Shown: in pieces, positions 10,386 through 20,453 of the stretch
Numbering within the stretch: the stretch's first letter is position 1
Layout of the letters: the number at the start of each line of letters is the position of its first letter
Assembly (NCBI GenBank): GCA_963575745.1
Contig: CAUYUJ010015849.1
Location: 669,688-733,687 of the forward strand
Direction of reading: 5' to 3'
DNA: 64,000 bases
From: Prorocentrum cordatum
Taxonomy: Eukaryota; Sar; Dinophyceae; Prorocentrales; Prorocentraceae
Notes under the pieces: generated by a model
Told to the model about the DNA's origin: nothing
The model's database searches: none
What the model saw: only the letters and a program-made list of their open reading frames with translations
Position numbers and translations under genes: made by a program

Positions 10386-12496
10386 GCCTCAGCGCTACTT
10401 GGGGCCAAGTTGAAAGGGCCTCCCTCGGACTCGTGTCAAGGGCAAAGCTGGAGAGAAGGGTGACAGCGTTGACAGTTGGGCCAAATGGCAGCTATTGCCA
10501 CAACATATACAGCAACTTGCTCCAGGTACCTGGGACCCACGCCTGTCTGAAAAGGCCCCATGCCAAGCGAAGGAGGCGCGACGTCCGCATGTGGACATTT
10601 CCCAAGAGGGCCAAAGAGGCGGTGGAGGAGGAAGAGGGAAGAGGAGGAGGAGGAGGAGAGGAGGAGGAGGATGGACGGATGGACGGATGGAGGAGGAGGA
10701 GGGACACATTAACAGAATGATCAGACGTGCTTGCTGCGCCTTGCGGCTCTGGCGGCTCGAACCCGCGCAGTGGGGGCGCCCCTGGCCGACTCCCCTTGGC
10801 CAGCCAGCTGCAGGAGGCCGCGCGTGCCCCCCATCCTCCTGCCTCTTGCACCCCACGAAACATCCCACGAAAAGGACACAATGAGGTCATTTGGGTCTCT
10901 GAGGCCGATGGAAAGACTATGAGGGGGATTGGGGGATCGGCCTCTCAGGCAAGTAAGTGATTTGCGGTGCAGGCAGCAGGGTGATTAGCGTCAGAGGGAG
11001 GGAGCAGCAGCAGGCAGACGAAGCATGAAACGAAGGATAAGGATGGAAGGGGCGAGTAGTAATAATGATAAGCGGCGTGGAGGCGCGCAGAGTTCTCGAC
11101 TTCAGCTGTCTTCTCGTGGGGACGGCGGCACAACGGCCTAACATGAAATATGGAAGGAAACTGCTCACCAGTTTCACGATACGGAAAACGAGACAAAGCT
11201 GAATCACTACACGAATTTTAACTCGGCGGCCAGCCGAAGCTGGGACAGTCCAGGAAGGCACTGGGAGGGGCCAAGGTCTTCAAGGTAGGCCGCAGGCCCC
11301 CCAGGCTGGAAAGAAAAACAAACGCACTCTAAGTTCGACTGCAAGGATGAGCGGGGGAGGAGGCGAGGGCTGGGCGGCGCCAACATCAGGCGCGGCTGGC
11401 GGCCGCCACAGGCCTGGATGACCCAGGCGCTCACGAGGGCGATCCACCGCACGACAACGAGGCACAGCGGTAGCTGGGTGAGTGGTTGGAGTAAGTGGAG
11501 CTATACGCGCAGAGCGCATGTCCCCACCGCCTTCACAGAAGCCGAGGCCGAAGCCTTCCAGGCAACTGGAGATATTCATCATACACACCAGTCGAGAACT
11601 GAACCAGTAGATACTCCATTCCCAATCAATACGATGATGAATGTCAAAGCAACTCAAACCAAAGTATATCGTACGAAGTACCCACCGTCACGATGGCAAG
11701 GACAGTAGCTGTACTAGTGGTTGGAGTAAGTGGAGCTATGCGCGAGGCGCATGTCCCCACCGCCTTCACAGAAGCCGAGGCCGAAGCCTGCTAGGCAACT
11801 GGAGATACTCATCACAGTGACCAGCCGTAGGCTGCAACCAGTAGATACTCCATTCAATGAACACGATGATGGATGTCAAGATCAATCAAACCAAAGTATG
11901 CAGTACGAAGTATCAGCTGTCACGATGGCGTCATCACTCATCTCCGAGATCACTCATCTCCAAGAGTATTGGGCGAGGAGTAGGACGAGGAGGACAGCAA
12001 AGCAGACCAGGAATGAGTACCCCTATCGCCCCAGGCCTCATGGCGGCTACACTGGCTGGCGTGATGGCAGGACCAGTGCTTCCTGCGACTGCTGGCTGGG
12101 AGTCCCTGGGAGAGTGGGGGGGAACTTTGAACTCAGGGAGGAGGGAGGAGGACAAGGATCTCCGCATTTTCAAAAGCCATTGCTGTGCGCACAGAGATCC
12201 ACGCGCTAATATTGTTCTGCAATCAATCGCATGTTGATCTCCTGTCTTCTTCCCACCCTCACTGCCGTCTCCCCTCCCTCCTCCCTGACTCCTTTGTCTC
12301 TGAAATCAAAAATCCAGGGCCACCAAAAATGTATCCCCACCCTCCTCATCGTCCTCCTCCTCCTCCTCCTCCTCCCCAGGGGCCCGCCCTCTCGCTCTCA
12401 GTATCCCCCCCTGGGGCCCGTCCCCTATGTTGGACTCTTGCCGCCTGCTGCTATCGCTACCCTGCCTCTTCCCATCCACATCCCACTGGTAGCGAC
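10386..12496. other. Intergenic region between genes B and A
   Basis: No supported gene. It holds a purine GGA/GGAC tract (10616-10710), a 234-bp tandem duplication (11471-11937, separate entry) and CTC-rich sequence near 12350-12380. If gene A has an upstream untranslated exon or promoter, I cannot identify it. Confidence 0.55.
11471..11937 (+). repeat. 234-bp tandem duplication
   Basis: The unit beginning AGTGGTTGGAGTAAGTGGAG occurs at 11482 and 11716. Both copies carry GTCCCCACCGCCTTCACAG and CAGTAGATACTCCATTC in the same order. The copies differ by scattered substitutions and small indels. Confidence 0.85.
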
Positions 12497-14230
12497 CTAC
12501 CACGGCTCGCGACACGTGTCTGCGAGGTCTAATGACCCTGGCGAGGGCTCAGGAGACTCTGGCCTGGGCAGTGGAAGCTCTGGCCTGGGAAGAGTGTCAT
12601 CCAGGGAATCATCTACGGCAATGCACTCCTTAGAAGATGAAGAACCCGACAACTGGAGCTCAGGGGCCGCTAATGGGGGCTGGGGAGCCTTTGGAATATG
12701 GTCTGGCTGGCTCGGCTGGCCCAAGGCAGAGGGCCCCTCGACCGACGACGCCATCTTCGGCGCCGCGTCATCGCCGTCGTCATCGATCGTGAGGTCGAGC
12801 ACGGAGGCAAACGAACGCCTTCTCTTCACACCGAGGTCACTGAACACGCTGTCTGGGGACGGCAACATGTCGTCGACGCGCATCAAGTTGGACAGAACGT
12901 AGAGGAACATAGCACCGACGACTGGCATCGCGATGCCATTTCCGACCAGCCCCCCTGCTTCTGCGACTGGCATATCTTTGAGCATCTTGGCGAAGGGGCA
13001 CTTTAAGTAGCCATCCACCAATGGGCCCCCATCGATCGCGGGCATGCCGAGGGAAAGCAGATTCTCCCTGACGGTCGAGGGGCGCCGATGTTTCTGAGAC
13101 CACAAGGTCACGTTCCTCGTGACTGCCGGAAGGTATGGCCCACATGACGTGTACGAGGGCCACTGCTCGAGGTCGAACATGTAGTCATCATTGGAGGTCT
13201 GCTTCTTAGCCATGTCACTCTGGAAGGCGAGCAAGCGCTCCGTCTCGTGCTTACTCAGGACGTCTTCGAAGTTGAACTTGGCAGTCACTGCTCCTGGGTT
13301 GATGTATAGGCCCTTCTTCTGCGCCCGTCGCGCCAGGTCTTCCAGGACGCAGGCCTTGGAGTCGATGTAGAACATCTCTCCACTGGCTATACGCGTGGCG
13401 CCGAACAACCTCAAGAAATCAGACTGGTAGTCGTCGGGGCCTACCCACATCAGCTTCTGCTTGTTGTAACCCCAGGTGAAGCTTCTTGGGCGCCGAGCTG
13501 GGATGCCCATTGTTTCAGGGCCGAGCTTGAAGAAAAGCAAGCCCATGGATGGCCCCGCAACCTGCTGGAACTTCTCCTCAGAGGGGAAGCGGTGGGAGCA
13601 TTCGTGTCCAAACAAGTCCTCCAGCCCTCTCTCCATCATGCTGCGTCTCTCTGTGAGGTAGATATTGAGCGGCCGATTGGAAGGATGCGCGCCTCTCAGT
13701 TGGCCGCCCCGGGGGGTCCAGCCCAAGCAATCTGAACCTGCCACGTGAACGTTCAACCTATCCTTCAAAGTAGGGTCCCTGGAGTCATCCTGGTGGTCGA
13801 GCCGCGCGACTTGGCTTGGGCTGAGCAGCTGACCCTTCCCCATTGTGCGCATATCTGTTGAAGTCGTCGATATGTCGAAGAGGAGGGATTCGTTCTCCAT
13901 CAGGTAGCTTAGCATGTCGACATATGCTGCTTCCCTCACAGGGCTTGCCGCAGAGGTGGGCGGTTCCATCTCATCTAGCTTGGTCCTGATCGCCTCTGGG
14001 AGCCTGTCGTTAATGTCATTGAACAGGAATGTTGGTTGGTCCATCTCACGGGACAAGATCACACGCTGCGCTGCAGGGGCAATGTCGCAGGCCCGATGCA
14101 ATGAGGGGAGAGGAATACCCTCGAAGCCAGACACCGTCTTGAGCGACTTCATGTGCATAACCAGAGCGTCCTCAAACATCATGATGCCAGAGTAGTCTGA
14201 GCTGATGCTCATGCCGCGCTCCAAGTTCAT
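12497..14230 (-). CDS. Gene B: C5 cytosine DNA methyltransferase-like protein
   Basis: Single-exon 577-aa protein. An in-frame TGA lies at 14251-14249, so ATG 14230 (MNLERGMSIS) is the first start. The ordered motifs of C5 DNA methyltransferases are visible: motif I SSDYSG with E20, motif II ACDIAPAAQRV, motif III FNDIND, motif IV GSDCLGWTPRGG with candidate catalytic C168, motif VI HEC (E210), a basic RRPRSF in the motif VIII position, motif IX STVRENLLSLGMP (~385-397) and motif X VGNGIAMPVVGAMF (~429-442). The target-recognition region would be about 255-380. The C-terminal ~110 residues are disordered, acidic and Pro-rich. Oddity: motif IV reads S-D-C and not the usual P-P-C, and motif VI has HEC and not ENV. 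Activity is therefore uncertain, though the catalytic Cys and Glu positions are kept. Similar non-canonical motif IV proteins are, from memory, multicopy in dinoflagellates. Confidence 0.8.
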   Translation of the reverse strand: MNLERGMSISSDYSGIMMFEDALVMHMKSLKTVSGFEGIPLPSLHRACDIAPAAQRVILSREMDQPTFLFNDINDRLPEAIRTKLDEMEPPTSAASPVREAAYVDMLSYLMENESLLFDISTTSTDMRTMGKGQLLSPSQVARLDHQDDSRDPTLKDRLNVHVAGSDCLGWTPRGGQLRGAHPSNRPLNIYLTERRSMMERGLEDLFGHECSHRFPSEEKFQQVAGPSMGLLFFKLGPETMGIPARRPRSFTWGYNKQKLMWVGPDDYQSDFLRLFGATRIASGEMFYIDSKACVLEDLARRAQKKGLYINPGAVTAKFNFEDVLSKHETERLLAFQSDMAKKQTSNDDYMFDLEQWPSYTSCGPYLPAVTRNVTLWSQKHRRPSTVRENLLSLGMPAIDGGPLVDGYLKCPFAKMLKDMPVAEAGGLVGNGIAMPVVGAMFLYVLSNLMRVDDMLPSPDSVFSDLGVKRRRSFASVLDLTIDDDGDDAAPKMASSVEGPSALGQPSQPDHIPKAPQPPLAAPELQLSGSSSSKECIAVDDSLDDTLPRPELPLPRPESPEPSPGSLDLADTCREPW

Positions 14231-14469
14231 CAAAAGCCTCACTCCCTTTCACTCGCCCCCTCCTCCTTCTGCTGTTGCACGCCTCTTTATCAGCTCAGAG
14301 GGGGGTGAACATTTATTGGGGGGGTCGCCAACAGCGAGGGGGGTGGAGCAGATTGGGGTGGCCCCCCTCCCCCCGCCAACATGTGCTTGTGTGTGTTGTT
14401 GCTTGTTGCTGCTGGCAATCCTGACTTTGGGAATGCTTCGCAGGGGCGAGGCCGCTGGCTTGGAGGGCC

Positions 14470-14755
14470 CATGTAAGCCATGGTCCTCTTGGAGCCCTCT
14501 TGGAGCCTGTTGGGGCCCTCTTGGAACCCTCTTTGGGCCCCTTGGGGGCCCTCTTGGAGCCTTCTTGGAAGCCCAAGAGGAGCCCAAGAGCATTGCATGA
14601 TCATGCACTACTCTTGGGCTCCCCTTGGAGCCCTCTTGGGGTCCCCCTGGAGCCCTCTTGGAGCCTCTTGGGGCCCTCTTGGAACCTTTTTGGCGCCCTC
14701 TTGGGGCCCTCTTGGAGCCCTCTTGGAGGCCCAAGAGGGCCCCAAGAGCATTGCG
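14470..14755. repeat. CCCTCTTGGAGCC-family repeat
   Basis: Near-tandem units of CCCTCTTGGAGCC and CCCTCTTGGGGCC with 14-15-base spacing, interrupted by GCATTGCATGATCATGC. This is one of the more regular patches of the family that pervades the window. Confidence 0.75.
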
Positions 14756-15189
14756 TGATGCGATGGAGCGCCAGAGCCGCAGTCGTTTGCAACAGGCCCA
14801 CCAGAATTTTGCAAAAGCGCGCATTCTTCACTACATAACACGATTGCCCACATGACCAAGTCCACTTGGCTGGGCGATCTCTGCTATGGCCGCGCATCCC
14901 GATCTATACTTTATCATCATGCTTCGATTGTCAACCCCGCCCCCTCCTTGCACGCATGCAAGCGTCACTCAGGAGAGACGTGATACTCTTGCTGGGGCAC
15001 GACATGAACTCGCTGATCGTGCTGGGGCCGAACTTCTCGGAAAGCAAGGCGGCGCTCTCATCCGCCTCCCCTGTTGCGTGCCTGCCACGCTTCCTCGGCG
15101 ACCGCGCCGCCGCCATGGCGGATGTTAGGAAAACCCTGGAAGCCAATCAAAATGCAGGACGCTCAAACGCCTCTGACGCAAATGATTCC

Positions 15190-15398
15190 GGACACGAGGA
15201 ACGCGGACGTTTCAGGACACGAGCTAAACGGACGCTTAAGGACACGTGGAAAACGGACGCTCAAGGACACGACGAAAACGGACGCTTAAGACACGAGGAA
15301 AACGGACGCTGAAGGACACGAGGAAAACGGACGCTTAAGAACACGAGGAAAACGCACGCTTAAGGACACGAAGAAAACGGACGCTGAAGGACACGAGT
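15190..15398 (+). repeat. 25-bp tandem array, about 9 copies
   Basis: Units such as GGACACGAGGAAAACGG followed by ACGCTTAA start at 15190, 15215, 15240, 15265, 15290, 15314, 15339, 15364 and 15389. The period is 25 bases, with one 24-base unit. Open frames across it encode a repeated KRTLKDT-like phrase, which is a by-product of the repeat. Confidence 0.9.
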
Positions 15399-15555
15399 TG
15401 ACGTCACCCATGATTTCGAGACCACGTCCACCTTCGAGGGCGAGAGCAACTTCTGCGATGTGTGGGACGGTGTCAGTCCTTCTGATCACCGTGAGCTGAG
15501 TGAACCATGGACTGGCCTCATTCGCTTCTACAAGGTCCCTGAGGTCACAGCACTT

Positions 15556-15656
15556 GTGCGCTCGGGCCCCAAGGAAACCCGACCCTTCGGGGGGGGCCCT
15601 ACATGGCCCAAGGAAGAGCGCGAAACCCTAGCCCTAACCTCGGGGCCCGAGCGCAC
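15556..15656. repeat. 15-bp perfect inverted repeat
   Basis: GTGCGCTCGGGCCCC at 15556-15570 is the exact reverse complement of GGGGCCCGAGCGCAC at 15642-15656, with a 71-base loop. It could be a hairpin or the ends of a tiny element. I see no flanking target-site duplication. Confidence 0.6.
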
Positions 15657-16065
15657 AGGTGGAAGGAAAACTGTTGCACCTTTTTTGGTGTTTTTTTTTT
15701 TTTCCGACATCACTGGCATAGAAGGGCCGCGGGATAAGATGGGAGGGGCGCCTGGGGCGTAGGGTTGCAGGGGAGCGAGCGTGAAATTGGGATTCAAAAC
15801 GAGCCCTGGCGCTGCCCTCTTGAAGCCTTCCTGGGGCCCTCTTGGAACCCTCTTGGAGCCTCTCAAGGCCCTCTTGGGTGCCTTAAGAGGGCCCCACAAC
15901 CAAGTGGAAAGCTCGTTTTGATAGAGCTGGTGATGTAGCGCTGGACACTGCAGGACACATATGTATATATAGACACACGCACAGATCTCACCATCGTCTC
16001 CATCCACTTGGGGCCCACACGGGGCGCCCTGAGGCCATGCCATCTTGGGCCCCTCCAGGACCAGA

Positions 16066-16069
16066 AAAA

Positions 16070-16111
<42 letters not shown>

Positions 16112-16296
16112 TGTCATCATCGTCGCCATCATCATCATCATCATCATCAGCATCAGCATCAGCATCGTCATCATCGTCATCATCGTCGTCATCATCATAA
16201 TCGTCATCATCATCATAAGCATCATCGTCATCGTCGTCGTCCTTGTCTCCATCATCATCACCATCGTCGCCATCATCATCATCATCATCATCATCG

Positions 16297-16334
<38 letters not shown>

Positions 16335-16388
16335 GTCATCAGTATCGTCATCATCTTCATAATCATCATCGTCATCATCGTCATCAGG
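16066..16388. repeat. (ATC)n / (CAT)n microsatellite
   Basis: About 320 bases of interrupted ATC triplets. The His, Ile or poly-Asp frames across it are artefacts. Confidence 0.9.
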
Positions 16389-16987
16389 GGTCCAAAGGGC
16401 CACAAGAGGGCCCCAAGAGGCTTCAAGGGGGCTCCAAGAGGGCCCCAGGAAGGCTCCAAGAGGGCATCGCCAGGGCTCGTTTTGAAAGGCTTTCAAAACG
16501 AGCTGTTCCATTTGTCTTTGGGGCCCTCTTAAAGCACCCAAGAGGGCCCCAAGGCTCCAAGAGGGCTCCAAGAGGGCCCCAGGCCGATAAGGTTGGCGGG
16601 AAGCAGGGGCTCCCGGAGACACATGTGAGACATGCATTGCAAAGCTGGGGGGGGGGGGGCTCAGACAGCCACTACATCATTGAATTTACTGGCAAAAGGG
16701 CAGCCCCGCCGTATGGGTGACAGAATTGTGCAGGGAGTGACAAGAAGGTGCGAACATGCGGAAACATTATCAGAAACACAAATAACACCAACGAGCGACC
16801 GTTTTCATCATATGTTGTTGATGTTCGTCTTGTTTTGCAGCCTGCTGGAACTGTTCGTCGTGGGGTGGTGATTTTCGTCTTGGTTGGCAGATTTCGACCC
16901 CCATGCAATCACGCCGCCGTCTTGGATGCCAGACTGGGCCCCCAGGAATCACCATGTGCGCCCCCCCCACGACCAGACCGCCGCACA

Positions 16988-17110
16988 ACCTCGGAACACC
17001 TCGGAACACCTCGGAACACCTCGGAACACCTCGGAACACCTCGGAACATCGACCTCGGAACACCTCGGAACACCTCGGAACACCTCGGAACACCTCGGAA
17101 CACCTCGGAA
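16988..17110 (+). repeat. 10-bp tandem array (CTCGGAACAC)x12
   Basis: Twelve copies of CTCGGAACAC, perfect except for one ATCGA interruption after the sixth copy. The array sits in the gene C to gene B interval. Confidence 0.95.
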
Positions 17111-17807
17111 CTTGGCCCCATCTGGCCCTCCAAGGGCCTCCCAGGGACTCCCTGTGCCTTCCCAGTGCCCCCATGGGCGAGGCCCCCCCTTCTGAGTCAT
17201 TTTGTTGCGGTTTTGTGCGCTTTGGAGCAACACGAATCAAAAATTACCAAAACATGCCAAAAACAATGAAAACCAACCAACGTGGAGCGAGGTTGACGTT
17301 AGGCATGGGCGGGCTCCCGGTGAGATCAGCACGCCTGAGAGCTCTAAGGGCGAAGTTGGAATCACGCTGTAGGCGAACGCATCAGTGAGGGATACTCGCT
17401 GTGTCATGGGCTCGCCTCACCGCCAGTATGTCCGCGCGTGAGCCCCCAGAACTTGCTACTCTGAAGCGTGCTACTCGCCACCAAAGCCGCGGCAAGTCAA
17501 AAGATAGCAGAAGTGACAAAGCTTGCCTGCATTGTACACTGCAGCGACTGCGGCTGCAAGGCCGCAGAGTAGCTCAACAGCTCAAGCGAGGTCCGCTGGG
17601 GCCGCGGCAACATCCAGTTAAGTTCCAGACGCCCTCCTCTTACTCCTCCTTATCCTCACTCCTCCCCCCCCTCCTCCTCCTGGTTGCCCCACGCCCCATG
17701 CAGTATCCAACGCTGCGAATTGCCAGAGCACCCTGAGCACTTCATGGCCCCCAAGGCCCCCTAGGCGTGAGACTGCGAGGGGCCAGGGGGGGCTACTGCA
17801 ACGGCCT

Positions 17808-18371
17808 TTAATCCGACGAACTACTATCGTCAGGGTCAGGGGGGTCTTCTGGCGCAGCAGGTGCAGCAGGTGCTGCAGCAGGTACACCATCATATTCCGC
17901 ATCAATTGCGTCCCATTCATCCAGGGCCTCATGACTTGGAAGCCCGCTCCCCTCTTCTGGGAACGGGTAGCCACAATCAGGCCTGCCCACTTGTTGATGA
18001 GAAACAGCTGGAAAATCTTGGTGGGACCACCACCGCAATTGCCTGATAGCTATATCTTGTGAGCCTGCAATGCGCACGCCACGACTCTTTCGACATGGTC
18101 GCCCATCTTTTGCATGCTCAGGGTCGTAACAAGTGCACTCGAATTCTGTAGTCATGCCGTTCTTACGTTTTGGCGTGAATTTGTATTTGCCATACCACAA
18201 AGTATGCTCGTATGTGCGGCCATGAAACTTACGGTCCCCACCACCATCATCGGCAGCAGGTGCCGCGCCCCCACCCCCAGCCGCAGGCCCTGGCGGCCCC
18301 GGCGGCTCTGGACCAGCAGCAGCGCCATGGCCACCACCTCCAGGACCGCCGCCGCTGCCTCCCATTCCCAT
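17808..18371 (-). CDS. Gene C: short Cys-containing protein
   Basis: Single-exon 187-aa protein from ATG 18371 to TAA 17810-17808. Residues 1-45 are Gly/Pro/Ala-rich. The core (about 48-135) has WYGKYKFTPKRKNG, then a CxC...H...C cluster (C79, C81, H86, C93) in ECTCYDPEHAKDGRPCRKSR, followed by an RWW pair at 113-115. The C-terminus is acidic and ends in a Ser run. From memory, this core resembles a small domain very abundant in dinoflagellate genomes (a Trp-rich strand, a Cys/His cluster, then a helix with paired Trp), usually unnamed. The cluster suggests metal binding, which is inference. It lies between gene D (stop at 19883) and gene B on the same strand. Confidence 0.7.
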   Translation of the reverse strand: MGMGGSGGGPGGGGHGAAAGPEPPGPPGPAAGGGGAAPAADDGGGDRKFHGRTYEHTLWYGKYKFTPKRKNGMTTEFECTCYDPEHAKDGRPCRKSRGVRIAGSQDIAIRQLRWWSHQDFPAVSHQQVGRPDCGYPFPEEGSGLPSHEALDEWDAIDAEYDGVPAAAPAAPAAPEDPPDPDDSSSSD

Positions 18372-19882
18372 CCTTTCGTGTGCGTTCCCGAACTAGTTCC
18401 CCTAGCGTCACTCTTACTCCTTATACTGTTATCAGTCTTTACACATGCAGAGAAGCAAGCTTACTTTTGATTGTGCAGTCCTGTTACTTCTACCATGGCG
18501 TGCTCACCGATCGGATCGTCATCGGATGTAGGAGGTTAGCCTGAGTAGGTTGCTATTGGGCTACATAAATGAGTTTGTCTATATGTTGTCAGTGCAGCTT
18601 GCCTCAGCTCAGACTCAGCTTACCAGCGCTTTGATGTTGCCACGCGCAGCCCATCATGTATTCTACGAGTGCGCGCGTCGTCAAGGCTCTAAAATGCTTG
18701 GGGGGGGGGGGGCGTGGACATAGGGATGGAGACTGGGAAGATTTGGGAGCATCGAAGCATATACACACGGTCCATGTAGCAATGCCTCCCAGGCCCTCCA
18801 CCGCGCCTGCTGAGGAGCTGCTTGCAGCACTCGACGACGAGCTGGAGCTGGAGCTCGAGGAGGAGCCCGCGCCCTCCTGAGGGGAGGCAAGGGTACAAGG
18901 GGCCAGATTCAGATCACAGGTAGAGAGCGAGGTTACTGCAATCGCAAGAATAGCGATGGACTCATCCATAAGAAGAAGCATCAACATCAGAAACGTAAGC
19001 ATTAAGGGCTCTGCGTGGATTTCTGAGGTTGGCGCTGGACTCCCTCAGGCGCGCGACGCGCGACCCAGGCGGCGCCTGGGGCACCGCAATGCAGAAGGGG
19101 GGTACGTCGCCAACCTGAGATATTCGCGCGGGCCTCCAAAAGCTTACATTGAAACAAGCGGAATATCTGACCCTAGGTACCACCGCCAGAGAGCCCCAAG
19201 ACAGTCCAAGAGGCGCCCAAGACAAGCCAAGAGGGCCCCAAGACGGCCCCATAAGGGGCCCCTGAGGGGGGCCACGAACCGACAAATCGAGCCTTCCGCC
19301 CCAAGAGAGCCCCAGGAAGCCACAAGAGGGCCCCAAGAGGCCCTCAGAAGCCCCCAAGAGACCCCCAAGAAGCCCCAAGAGACCCCCAATAGCCCCAAAA
19401 GAGGCCCCAAAACGGCCCCCAAGAGGCTTCAACACTTGCGCCAAGAAGCCCCCAAGAGGCCTACCACGAGATCCCAACGAACACTCAAGAGGCCTCTGAC
19501 CCACCACACAGGCAACGTGGCGGGATAGGCCAAAGGCCAGTAGATAACTCCCACGATCGCCGCGCGCTCTCACTCCTTTTTGGGGTCGGCGGAACGGCGC
19601 AAGCCACTTGATATCTGACCCTAGGTACCGCCGCCGGAGCATGCGCATTTGCATTGCAAGTCTGACTTGTGTTTGCAAGTGTTGTTTGCCGATGCGTTGA
19701 GAGCACATGCAGTCGCGATGGCAATGCTTGAGTTGCAACCTCGCCCACTCCTACCTCCTACTTAGCTCTCCCTCCTCATCATCAACCTCCCTCCTCGCCC
19801 CAGCCCTCGCCCCCCTGTCTTCTTCGCCTCCTCTCCCCTGATCACCGCCCTTGAGGCGGCGCAAGCCGCGGCGAAGGCCACG
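18372..19882. other. Intergenic region between genes D and C
   Basis: No supported gene. It contains CCAAGAGG-family repeat at 19190-19500 and a 28-bp direct repeat (ATATCTGACCCTAGGTACC...) at 19163-19190 and 19611-19638, 26/28 identical, bracketing that repeat patch. A G11 run is near 18701-18711. Confidence 0.55.
19190..19500. repeat. CCAAGAGG-family repeat
   Basis: Dense CCCCAAGAGGCCCC, CCCAAGAGACC and CCCAAGAAGCC units. It includes AAATCGAGCCTTCCGCC, a reverse-orientation relative of the phrase seen at 3008 and in the 300-bp repeats. Confidence 0.7.
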
Positions 19883-20325
19883 CTAGAGTCTGATTGTTGT
19901 GCAGGGAGAACTTTCTTCCAGAGGGATCCCTTTAGACCCGCGCGCCTCGCTGCCGTTCTCCTCGCCCCCAGACTCCTCGCCCTCCTCGTTCTCCTCTTCG
20001 TCCTCGCCCTCCTCCTCGCTGCCCTCGCCGCCGTCAACCCGCTCGTCCTCAATGGCATCGAGCGCTTTAGGCGCTTTGCGCTTTTTGCCGCGACTCCTGA
20101 CTGGCTTCTCAGTGAAATCCCCAATCGAGGTAACGAAATCGAATGCCTTCCGATCGCCTGCAAACCTCTTTGTCAATGGTTTCCCCTCCACAAGCTGCAA
20201 GTAATTGAGGTCTGTCAGCCCATGCTGGACTGGCCCCCCATCTCGTTCATCGCTCAAGAGCAAGGCGAGCAGGTAAGCATGAGATACGGTCTTGCGAGAT
20301 TCTTGAACATAGAAGACCTTCGAGT
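19883..20325 (-). CDS. Gene D last exon (C-terminal, basic then acidic tail)
   Basis: Last exon of gene D, ending in TAG at 19885-19883. The acceptor AG 20327-20326 and donor GT 20453-20452 (128-bp intron) join in phase and give ...GEGGNSKVFYVQESRKTV. The exon encodes a conserved-looking YVQESRKTVSHAYLLALL segment, a basic nuclear-signal-like RSRGKKRKAPK, and an acidic Glu/Asp/Gly tail of about 50 residues. The splice choice is inferred from phase and from the better protein-like frame on each side; reading straight through would need a frameshift. Confidence 0.65.
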
Positions 20326-20453
20326 CTGCGCCAGGCCGTGGGTCACCTCGGATGCGAAGCAAAAGAAACGGCAGCGCCTGACTGCGAGAACGGCAAGATC
20401 GGTCGTCCCCAACATTGCATCCAAACAATGGCCACTCTGGGATCGACCGACAC

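Larger units (their letters stand above)
14231..17807. other. Repeat-rich intergenic region between genes C and B
   Basis: About 3.6 kb without a gene. It holds CCTCTTGG-family repeats (14470-14755, 15810-15900, 16390-16590), a 25-bp array (15190-15398), a 15-bp inverted repeat (15556/15642), an ATC microsatellite (16066-16388) and a 10-bp array (16988-17110). A 13-T run at 15691-15703 has no matching target-site duplication that I can find. Confidence 0.6.

Noticed and set aside
15691-15703. T13 run as a possible minus-strand poly(A) tail
   Set aside because: No target-site duplication, no spliced leader and no coding sequence upstream on the minus strand.
16008-16720. His- and Ile-rich or poly-Asp frames
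   Set aside because: Translation of an ATC microsatellite.
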